DNA of 6,057 bases from CANJDH01 sp964443245 (GTDB lineage Bacteria > Pseudomonadota > Gammaproteobacteria > Burkholderiales > JAEUOS01): positions 1 to 6,057 of the forward strand of contig CAYUEG010000180.1 of NCBI GenBank assembly GCA_964443245.1, read 5' to 3'. Every line of letters begins with the position of its first letter. Positions within the stretch are counted from its first letter, which is position 1. Below are positions 1 to 5,732 of the stretch, piece after piece. Made by a program: the position numbers and the translations under genes. The notes beneath the pieces are model-generated. The model saw only the letters and a program-made list of their open reading frames with translations, was not told the DNA's origin and did no database searches.

Positions 1-762
1 GCCGGTGTCCCCACCCGCAGCCGTACCTGCCGGGGCCAGTAACGCGCGCGCCAGGGCTGCACCGGGTTCGGCATCCATGGCCAGGAAAACGACATCTGCC
101 CCGGCATCGCGAACGGCCTTGGCCGCAGCATCGATGAATTCGGACGCCACATTCACGGGCAGTTCCAGCGCAACGGCTGCGCCCGCGCGCTCAGCCGCCG
201 CACGGAATTCGGCCGCCTGCGATGCGTAACCGCGGTTGCCCTGCATGTGCAACAGCGCCAGTTTCTTGCCGCCACCGGCACTCATGGCTGCACCGGCCAG
301 CGCCTGAATGGTGCGGTAGGGGCTCATGCTCAGGCGAAACGCCCATTTGCCGGTGGCGTTGATGCCCTCCGAGGTGCCGGGCGCGAGCAACGGAAACTTG
401 GCGTGGTTGGCCAGATCGGCAGCCGCTTCGGCATGCATGCTCAGCGTAGGGCCGATCACCAGAATCGCCAGTTCATCGCGCACGAATCGGGCAATCCGCT
501 CGGCCACCTCTTTGGGGGAGCCGGCATCATCGACGGAACGAATCGACAGGCGCACCTCACCGAATTTGCCACTGTCCTCGGCAATCTCCAGTGCCAGTGC
601 GGCACCGTTGCGGATGGAGCGGCCGATCTGCGCATGCGGCCCCTGGCCTGGTGCGGCCACACCGATCACGTATTCGGCCTGCACCTCTCCCGGTGCCGCC
701 GCAAAGGTGGCAAGCGTGGCCACCAGCAAGCCTTTGAGCAAAAACCGATGGCCCGGTTTCAT
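1..762 (-). CDS. ABC-type substrate-binding protein, type I periplasmic-binding (LivK-like) fold, C-terminus missing
   Basis: The gene starts at ATG 760-762 and runs off the left edge, leaving 254 codons and no stop; full-length relatives are usually about 370-400 residues. Residues 1-29 form a signal peptide: a K/R-containing N-region, a hydrophobic core (LLVATLATFAAA) and a likely cut after VQA. No lipobox cysteine is seen, so a soluble periplasmic protein is expected. The mature start (YVIGVAAPGQGPHAQIGRSI) and the stretches VDDAGSPKEVAERI, LVIGPTLSMHAEAAA and FPLLAPGTSE match the pattern of branched-chain amino acid/amide binding proteins, with alternating beta strands and helices. The start lies inside the ATGA overlap with the upstream transglycosylase stop, behind a purine-rich GAGAGGGGG, which suggests translational coupling. 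The family normally delivers amino acids, amides or aromatic acids to an ABC importer, but no permease or ATPase gene is visible. Ligand unknown; family call fairly secure. Confidence 0.85.
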   Translation of the reverse strand, partial: MKPGHRFLLKGLLVATLATFAAAPGEVQAEYVIGVAAPGQGPHAQIGRSIRNGAALALEIAEDSGKFGEVRLSIRSVDDAGSPKEVAERIARFVRDELAILVIGPTLSMHAEAAADLANHAKFPLLAPGTSEGINATGKWAFRLSMSPYRTIQALAGAAMSAGGGKKLALLHMQGNRGYASQAAEFRAAAERAGAAVALELPVNVASEFIDAAAKAVRDAGADVVFLAMDAEPGAALARALLAPAGTAAGGDTG

Positions 763-1838
763 CGCCGCCCCCTCTCCCGTTGCGGACGCCGCGCCAGAAA
801 CTCTGCCAGACGTGCCTCAAACTCGCCCAGCGTTTCCAGCGGCAGCACGATGCGATCTCCCCGGGGAATCACGGTGCCGGTGAAGGCGGCATTCAGTGCT
901 GTGAACTGTGCCGGCGGCAAGCCGGAGAGGCGCATGGCCTCGCGCAAGGGCACATCGCTCGCCGTACGAACGCTGCCCAGGTAAGGGCGATTGGGCAGGG
1001 GTGGCAAGGTGCCGGCGAAGGCGCCCGGGTTGGCGATGAGGTTCTTAACCGCCTGCAGCTTGGGCACGTAGTCCGCCGTCTCTTCCGGCAGATTCAGGTT
1101 GGAATAGGTGATGGGCCGACCCAACGCGCGGTTGCGCTCCACCGCCCGCGCCACGGCTTTTTCGCCCCAGTTGTAGGAAGCCAGTGCCAATTGCCAATCG
1201 CCAAACATGCCGTACAGATCCTGCAGGTAATCCAGTGCGGCCTGGGTGGAGGCGAGCACGTCGCGCCGTTCATCCCGCAGGTCATCCAGGCGCAGGCGAT
1301 AGCGCGTGGCGGTAAAGGACATGAATTGCCACAGCCCGACCGCCTGGGCCGATGACACCGCCTGAGAATCGAAACCGCTTTCGATGAACGGCACCAGCGC
1401 CAGCTCGGTCGGCAACTTGCGCTTTTCGATTTCTTCCAGAATGTGGTGCAGGTGGGTATTGGCGCGTTCCAGAATGCGCTGCACCAGCTCCGGCCGCTGC
1501 GCATACCAGGCTTGCCGCTGGCGCACCCGTGCGGTGTTCAGCTCCGGCAGGGAAAAGCCCCGGCGCAGCCGCGCATACAAATCGCTCGGCGGCGGCTCCG
1601 GCAGTTCCGCGGCCGGCGCGATCGGCTGGCTCACGATGGCCTGGGCGACAGGCGCAGCCCTGGGCTCGAAGCGGCCACTGCGGTCCGGCAGGCGCCACCA
1701 GCTCAGTGTTTCGTCCTGCTCTTCGGCACGCTCCTGGCGCGGTGGTGCATCAAAGACAGACGTGACGGTGGCACAGCCCGTCGCAACCAGTGCGATCAGC
1801 ATGCAACAGGCCAGTTTCACGATGCGCCACACAGCCAC
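759..1838 (-). CDS. mltD: MltD-like membrane-bound lytic murein transglycosylase, lipoprotein
   Basis: This enzyme cleaves the glycan backbone between MurNAc and GlcNAc, leaving 1,6-anhydroMurNAc, in the periplasm. With the GTG at 1836-1838 it has 359 residues. Residues 1-22 are a lipoprotein signal (hydrophobic stretch ending LVATGC, acylated Cys22), consistent with outer-membrane anchoring. Residues 23-90 are a Pro/Ala/Glu-rich linker. The SLT/GEWL domain spans about 120-270: IESGF gives catalytic Glu153, followed by AVGLWQFM (167-173), the SYNWGEKAVARA motif (221-232) and ETADYVPKLQAVKNLI (253-268), all characteristic of MltD. E. coli MltD has LysM repeats at the C-terminus; here residues 290-335 form only a degenerate LysM-like segment. 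GTG 1838 was chosen because GGGAGG lies 5 nt upstream and it gives a normal signal peptide; GTG 1832 is an alternative. An in-frame ATG far upstream (2144) would bury the lipobox. The stop overlaps the next gene by ATGA. Confidence 0.9.
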   Translation of the reverse strand: MAVWRIVKLACCMLIALVATGCATVTSVFDAPPRQERAEEQDETLSWWRLPDRSGRFEPRAAPVAQAIVSQPIAPAAELPEPPPSDLYARLRRGFSLPELNTARVRQRQAWYAQRPELVQRILERANTHLHHILEEIEKRKLPTELALVPFIESGFDSQAVSSAQAVGLWQFMSFTATRYRLRLDDLRDERRDVLASTQAALDYLQDLYGMFGDWQLALASYNWGEKAVARAVERNRALGRPITYSNLNLPEETADYVPKLQAVKNLIANPGAFAGTLPPLPNRPYLGSVRTASDVPLREAMRLSGLPPAQFTALNAAFTGTVIPRGDRIVLPLETLGEFEARLAEFLARRPQRERGRR

Positions 1839-1843
1839 CAACG

Positions 1844-1849
1844 CCTCCC
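1844..1849 (-). promoter_or_regulatory. Ribosome binding site deciding the mltD start
   Basis: Read on the minus strand, GGGAGG sits 5 nt before the GTG at 1838. It is the best Shine-Dalgarno match near the lipobox-bearing N-terminus and is the main reason for choosing this non-ATG start over GTG 1832 (11 nt away) or the far upstream ATG. Confidence 0.6.
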
Positions 1850-1994
1850 ATACCCACTTTGCCGCTTTGGCTCCGCGTACCGCCTCGTCACTGGCGCGGG
1901 CCCGATTCAGTGCCACCTTCCGGCAAGGGGCCGTAGCGCCGACCGGAAGGGACGGCGAGTGTACCGGAAATGAAATTGCCGACGCACAGCGTCT

Positions 1995-2004
1995 GGCACG
2001 TGCC
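1995..2004. repeat. Perfect 10-bp palindrome GGCACGTGCC
   Basis: GGCACGTGCC equals its own reverse complement. It shares its GGCAC and GTGCC arms with the gapped inverted repeat about 26 bp away (centre to centre), so the pair could form a two-site operator. No specific regulator is recognised. Confidence 0.5.
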
Positions 2005-2016
2005 GCAGTACCCGCC

Positions 2017-2035
2017 GTGGCACGGCCGGTGCCAC
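2017..2035. repeat. Inverted repeat GTGGCAC-N5-GTGCCAC, possible operator
   Basis: The two 7-bp arms (2017-2023 and 2029-2035) are perfect reverse complements separated by GGCCG. The left arm overlaps the proposed -35 element of the dacB promoter, so a protein bound here would be expected to affect dacB transcription. The same arms would also allow a 7-bp hairpin in RNA. No run of T follows on either strand, so it is not a typical intrinsic terminator. Confidence 0.5.
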
Positions 2036-2045
2036 ATGGGATAAT
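2017..2045 (+). promoter_or_regulatory. Candidate sigma-70 promoter for dacB
   Basis: GTGGCA (2017-2022, 4 of 6 to TTGACA) and GATAAT (2040-2045, 5 of 6 to TATAAT) are separated by exactly 17 bases. The predicted transcript start is near 2052, which would make an ATG at 2052 essentially leaderless and favours the downstream start at 2154. The -35 lies inside the inverted repeat. Identified by eye only. Confidence 0.4.
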
Positions 2046-2153
2046 GACCCCATGCACCTCGCAGAAAATGAACGATTGACCGGAAACCGTTGGTGGACAA
2101 GGGTTTCCAAGGCAGGAACAGATTCTTTTGGCACAGCCGGACAAGCCGCCAGG

Positions 2154-3590
2154 ATGGCCTTTTCGACGGCATCGCTGGTCTGCGCTTTGCTATCGGCCAC
2201 GCCTCTCGCAGCACAAACGACCAGCCCGGACGCAGAGCCGGCAGCCGGCTTGCCGCCGATGGTGGCCAACGCGCTGCGCGCGGCCAAACTGCCGGCCTCC
2301 GCGGTAGCCATCTACGTGCAGGAAGTCGGACAGGACCGGCCACGCGTTTCGATGAATGGCGAGGTGCCCTTGAACCCGGCTTCGGTGATGAAACTCATCA
2401 CCACCTATGCCGGCCTGGAACTGCTCGGGCCCAGCTTTACCTGGCGCACCGCTTTCTACACGGCCGCCCCCTTGCGTGGCGATGTGCTCGAAGGCGACCT
2501 CATCATCAAGGGCGCCGGCGACCCCAAGCTCACCCAGGAGCAGCTGTGGCTGGCACTCAAGGCCGTGCGCGCACGCGGCGTGCGCGAGATCCGCGGCAAC
2601 CTGGTGCTGGACCGCTCCGCCTTTGACAGCGAGAGCTACGACGCCGCCAAATTTGATGGTGATCCGCAGCGCGCCTACAACGCCGGCCCGGACGCACTCC
2701 TGATCAACTTCAAATCACTGGCCCTGACCTTTGCGCCAGACGAAGCGGCAGGTACCGTGAATGTCTCGGTCGAGCCACGCGGCCTGCCGGTACGCTCTGC
2801 CGTGCGCCTCGCGCCCGGCCCGTGTGCCGAGTTTCGCGCCTATCCGGTCAAGGCCAAGGTGGACACCACCGGTATCCACCTGACGGGCACCTATTCACCC
2901 GCGTGCGGCGCCCGCACCTGGTGGCTGCATCCGCACGAGCTCAACCACGTGCAGTACGCGGCCGCGGTGCTGCGGCAACTCTGGGCCGATACGGGTGGCA
3001 GCCTGGCTGGCGAGGTGCGCGATGGGCCGGTGCCGCCTGGCGCCAGATTGCTCTACGAAGCCGAATCGACCAGCCTGGCCGAGGTGGTACGCGACATCAA
3101 CAAATTCTCCAACAACGTGATGGCGCGCCAGCTCTTCCTCACTCTGAGCGCCGAAACCCTGCGCCTGGCTGGACAAAGCGAGCGCTCGGCCCGCGCCATC
3201 CGCACCTGGCTTCTGGACAAGAAGATCGGCGGCGAGGAAGTCGTCATGGAAAACGGTTCCGGCCTGTCGCGGATCGAGCGCGCCTCCGCCGCCACGCTCG
3301 GGCGCATGCTGGTGGCGGCGTTTCGCAGCCCGGTCATGCCGGAGTTCATGTCGTCCATGCCGCTGGTGGCCTACGACGGCACCATGCGCCGGCGCATGCG
3401 GTCGCGCGACATCGCCGGCCAGGCCCACATCAAGACCGGCTCGCTCAACGACGTGCGTTCCATCGGCGGCTACGTGCTGGCCGCCTCGGGCAAACGTTAC
3501 GCGGTGGTCCTGCTGGTCAATCACCCCCAGGCCGGCGCCTCGCAGGGCCTGCAGGATGCCCTGCTGCAATGGGTACACGCCGCCGGATAG
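2154..3590 (+). CDS. dacB: D-alanyl-D-alanine carboxypeptidase/endopeptidase (PBP4, peptidase family S13)
   Basis: This periplasmic class C penicillin-binding protein removes the terminal D-Ala from stem peptides and hydrolyses D-Ala-mDAP cross-links. From ATG 2154 it has 478 residues, close to E. coli PBP4 (477). The three active-site motifs are present: SVMK (nucleophile Ser77, Lys80), SNN (319-321) and KTG (427-429). GDPKL (122-126) and NNVMARQLFLTLS (320-332) are also typical of S13 enzymes. Residues 1-20 are hydrophobic, ending PLAA before Gln21, and act as a signal peptide, although this start leaves no positive charge before the core. In-frame ATG 2052 and TTG 2076 would add up to 34 residues including arginines and lysine; neither they nor 2154 has a good Shine-Dalgarno, so the start is uncertain while the family is not. 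Cys224 and Cys251 could form a disulfide. It is divergent from mltD, suggesting joint control of wall remodelling. Confidence 0.93.
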   Translation: MAFSTASLVCALLSATPLAAQTTSPDAEPAAGLPPMVANALRAAKLPASAVAIYVQEVGQDRPRVSMNGEVPLNPASVMKLITTYAGLELLGPSFTWRTAFYTAAPLRGDVLEGDLIIKGAGDPKLTQEQLWLALKAVRARGVREIRGNLVLDRSAFDSESYDAAKFDGDPQRAYNAGPDALLINFKSLALTFAPDEAAGTVNVSVEPRGLPVRSAVRLAPGPCAEFRAYPVKAKVDTTGIHLTGTYSPACGARTWWLHPHELNHVQYAAAVLRQLWADTGGSLAGEVRDGPVPPGARLLYEAESTSLAEVVRDINKFSNNVMARQLFLTLSAETLRLAGQSERSARAIRTWLLDKKIGGEEVVMENGSGLSRIERASAATLGRMLVAAFRSPVMPEFMSSMPLVAYDGTMRRRMRSRDIAGQAHIKTGSLNDVRSIGGYVLAASGKRYAVVLLVNHPQAGASQGLQDALLQWVHAAG

Positions 3591-3604
3591 TGATCAGGAT
3601 CACA
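3589..3604. promoter_or_regulatory. CRP/FNR-family operator-like inverted repeat
   Basis: AGTGATCAGGATCACA contains the perfect inverted repeat GTGATC-AG-GATCAC (3590-3603). It matches the CRP pattern TGTGA-N6-TCACA at 9 of 10 positions and also contains TGAT-N4-ATCA, the core of FNR-type sites. It overlaps the dacB stop codon and lies about 145 bp before the cyclase start, a position suited to control of the cyclase gene. Which CRP/FNR paralogue might bind cannot be read from the sequence. Confidence 0.5.
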
Positions 3605-3641
3605 GCGTGCCCCACCGCTTGTCGGCGCGCCGCATCCGTTG

Positions 3642-3697
3642 CGGCCGAAAGGCCGTAAAAGGGCTTGAACTGGCCGGCAGCTTCTGGCAACCTGAAG
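3642..3697 (+). other. Hairpin-rich leader of the diguanylate cyclase gene
   Basis: Small stem-loops lie in series: CGGCC-GAAA-GGCCG (3642-3655, a GNRA tetraloop), a short CTG/CAG stem around GCCGG (3670-3680), and CTTCTGG-CAA-CCTGAAG (3681-3697, with one T-T mismatch). No T-tract follows the first stem, so it is not a convincing terminator for dacB. The conserved core of a c-di-GMP-I riboswitch was not recognised. Confidence 0.3.
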
Positions 3698-3749
3698 GCA
3701 TAAGAACAATTCGTCCCCGATTTTGCTCCCGACCAACGTGGCAGCCCTG

Positions 3750-5732
3750 ATGAAAACGGCAGCGCGCTTGCGCCCTTCGTGGCTTCTTGCGCTCTTGTTG
3801 CTGCCTGTCTTCGTCCTGGCCACACCACCGGTCCAGGCCGCCACGGCCAGCACCGCATCCTTGCCGGAGGGCAGGGTATCCATGGCCGACCTGGTGCGTG
3901 ACGGCCGCAAGGTGATCGGCACCTCCACCGCCCATTTCGAGGATGCACAGGGCAAACTGACGTTCGACGAGATCCGCAGCCAGACCTTTTCGGGGCAGTT
4001 CAGGCCCATCAAGGATGCCCAGCCGAACTTCGGGTACAGCAACTCTGCCCATTGGCTGCGCTTCACCGTGGAGGGACACTCCGGCCCGGCCAGGCTGCTG
4101 CTTGAAGTCGCCTTGCCGAGTCTGGATTCGGTGCAATTGTTCTCACCTGCAGGAACCGGGTTCGAGCGCCAGACAGCCGGCGACCTGATGCCCTGGCACG
4201 CGCGCCTGCTCAAGCATCGCAACCATGTGTTTGCCTTGCCGCTTGGCGAGCCGGGTGAAGTCGCGGGCGCTGCAGGGAGCGCACAGGCCGCCACTGGCGG
4301 CACCACCCGGACGTTCTACATACGCGTGCAGAGCCAGAGCGTGGTCACCGTGCCGATGACGCTCTGGACCCCCGAGGCGTTCGCGGAACATGAACGGCAG
4401 GCACAGTTTGTGTACGGCCTGTTCTATGGCCTGATCGCAGCGATGTTCATCTACAACATCGCCCTGCTGCTGGCCATGCGCGACCTGACCTTCCTGTTTT
4501 ACGTCGCCTACGTCGGCTCGTTCGGCATGGCGCTCCTGACCTTTGATGGTCTGGGCTTCGAGTACCTTTGGCCCGACAGCGTGTGGTGGGCCAACCACGC
4601 CCTGGCAACGGCATTTTCATTGTCGATGGCGTTTGCCAGCCTGTTTGCGCGGCGCTTCCTGGAAACGCGCACGCATGCCCCTCTGTTCGACAGCCTGTGG
4701 CTGGGCCTGAGTACCGTCGGATTCGGCCTGGCGTTTTGCGCGGCCACCGGGCTCATCCTGGACTATGGCGAGATCATGCGCTCGCTCTCGATTCTCGGCG
4801 CCGTGTCCGCCGCGACTTCGCTCATTGTCGGGTCCCAATTGATGCTGCGTGGCTACCGCCCGGCGCGCTTTTTCCTCCTGGCGTGGTCTACCCTGCTGGT
4901 ATTCATCGTGCTGGCCGCCTTGCGCAACTTTGCCGTGCTGCCGACCAACTTCATCACCATGCACGGGCTGCATGTCGGCTTCACCTTTGATGTGCTGCTG
5001 CTGTCATTTGCCCTGGGAGACCGGATCAACCTGCTGCGGCGGGACAAGCTCTCGGCCCAGACCGCGTTGCTCCACGCTGCCCAGGAGCATGAGCGGCAAC
5101 TGGAATCGCGCGTCAGTGCCCGCACGGCCGAACTGGACGACGCCAACCGCAAGCTGCGCGTGGAAGCATTTGAGCGCGAAGCCTTGTTGCAGAAACTCTC
5201 GGAAAGCGAGACCCGCATGCGGCATCTGGCGCAGCACGACGCGCTGACCGGTCTGCCCAACCGCTTGTCCTTGCAGGAGCGTTTTTCGCTCGCCATGCAG
5301 TATGCCAAGCGCAACAAGCACAAGGTCGCGGTGATGCTGGTAGACCTCGACCGCTTCAAGGAACTCAATGATTCGCGCGGCCATGCGGCCGGTGACGAGG
5401 CTTTGATCTCGCTGGCGGGGCGCTTGCGCACGACGGTGCGCGGCTCGGACACGGTAGCGCGCCTGGGCGGTGATGAGTTTGTCGTCCTGGCAGCCGACCT
5501 GGATCATCGCGATGCTGTCCGCCCGGTGATCGACAAGATCGGCGACATCATCGGCATTCCGATTTCAGCCGGTGGCGGCGCCTGGACGCTTTCGGCCAGC
5601 ATCGGCGTGGCGTTTTACCCGGACGACGGTACCAGCCTGGAAGACCTGCTCAAGCTGGCGGATGCCGCGATGTACACCGACAAGGCCGAACGCAAGCGCC
5701 GCGGCGTCCATACCCCGGAACGCACCAGCTAG
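3750..5732 (+). CDS. Membrane diguanylate cyclase with 7TMR-DISM sensor and GGDEF domain
   Basis: It is predicted to make c-di-GMP from two GTP in the cytoplasm under control of a periplasmic sensor. From ATG 3750 it has 660 residues. Residues 1-30 are a signal peptide (KTAARLR, LLALLLLPVFVLA, cut near VQA). Residues about 40-210 form the periplasmic 7TMR-DISMED2 sensory domain (SAHWLRFTVEG, FYIRVQSQSVVTVPMTLW). Seven hydrophobic helices follow (about 218-241, 246-268, 283-303, 317-337, 345-367, 374-394, 404-423). A helical coiled coil (about 432-490) leads to the GGDEF domain (about 491-650): DALTGLPNR, metal Asp532 in VDLDRFKELND, and intact RLGGDEF with GGDEF at 573-577. RGSD (564-567), five residues before GGDEF, is an inhibitory I-site. 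No EAL domain is present. The Shine-Dalgarno is weak; a TTG at 3723 is an alternative but gives a worse N-terminus. A Gly/Ala-rich segment (169-186) looks like a loop insertion in the sensor. Confidence 0.92.
   Translation: MKTAARLRPSWLLALLLLPVFVLATPPVQAATASTASLPEGRVSMADLVRDGRKVIGTSTAHFEDAQGKLTFDEIRSQTFSGQFRPIKDAQPNFGYSNSAHWLRFTVEGHSGPARLLLEVALPSLDSVQLFSPAGTGFERQTAGDLMPWHARLLKHRNHVFALPLGEPGEVAGAAGSAQAATGGTTRTFYIRVQSQSVVTVPMTLWTPEAFAEHERQAQFVYGLFYGLIAAMFIYNIALLLAMRDLTFLFYVAYVGSFGMALLTFDGLGFEYLWPDSVWWANHALATAFSLSMAFASLFARRFLETRTHAPLFDSLWLGLSTVGFGLAFCAATGLILDYGEIMRSLSILGAVSAATSLIVGSQLMLRGYRPARFFLLAWSTLLVFIVLAALRNFAVLPTNFITMHGLHVGFTFDVLLLSFALGDRINLLRRDKLSAQTALLHAAQEHERQLESRVSARTAELDDANRKLRVEAFEREALLQKLSESETRMRHLAQHDALTGLPNRLSLQERFSLAMQYAKRNKHKVAVMLVDLDRFKELNDSRGHAAGDEALISLAGRLRTTVRGSDTVARLGGDEFVVLAADLDHRDAVRPVIDKIGDIIGIPISAGGGAWTLSASIGVAFYPDDGTSLEDLLKLADAAMYTDKAERKRRGVHTPERTS

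Larger units (their letters stand above)
1839..2153. other. Divergent intergenic control region between mltD and dacB
   Basis: About 315 bases lie between the preferred starts of the two divergent genes. Frames remain open here on both strands, but their translations look like GC-rich shadow sequence with no recognisable domain. The region holds two inverted repeats built on GGCAC/GTGCC (1995-2004 and 2017-2035), a further GTGCCAC at 1910-1916, and a plausible promoter facing dacB. For mltD on the minus strand I see only a TACACT hexamer (1963 to 1958) without a convincing -35 partner. Confidence 0.6.

Noticed and set aside
247..984. Plus-strand open frame of 245 codons opposite the binding protein and transglycosylase
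   Set aside because: The translation is rich in Arg, Gly and Ala with no domain. It is antisense to two clear genes and spans their junction, as expected for a GC-rich shadow frame.
1958..1963. TACACT on the minus strand as an mltD -10 box
   Set aside because: No acceptable -35 hexamer lies 16-18 bases upstream and there is no extended -10 TG, so it is not listed as a promoter.
1839..2144. N-terminal extension of the mltD frame to the ATG at 2144
   Set aside because: It would place about 100 cysteine- and arginine-rich residues before a good lipoprotein signal, and it crosses the inverted repeats and the dacB promoter. The GTG at 1838 with GGGAGG is more sensible.
2895..3578. Minus-strand open frame of 227 codons inside dacB
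   Set aside because: It lies fully antisense to the conserved DacB domain, and its His/Gln/Gly-rich composition is typical of a shadow of GC-biased codons.
3642..3655. CGGCC-GAAA-GGCCG stem as an intrinsic terminator of dacB
   Set aside because: It is followed by TAAAA rather than a T-run on the plus strand, and the stem is only five base pairs.
3665..3670. TTGAAC as a -35 box for the cyclase
   Set aside because: No -10-like hexamer occurs 16-18 bases downstream; the nearest AT-rich stretch (CATAAG at 3699-3704) is too far away.
3591..3749. c-di-GMP riboswitch ahead of the GGDEF gene
   Set aside because: GAAAGG and GGCAACC fragments superficially resemble parts of a GEMM element, but they are in the wrong order and the conserved core is absent.
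3521..4306. Minus-strand open frame of 261 codons spanning the dacB-cyclase gap
   Set aside because: It crosses the real intergenic region and runs opposite the signal peptide and sensor domain of the cyclase. No recognisable domain or convincing start context was found.
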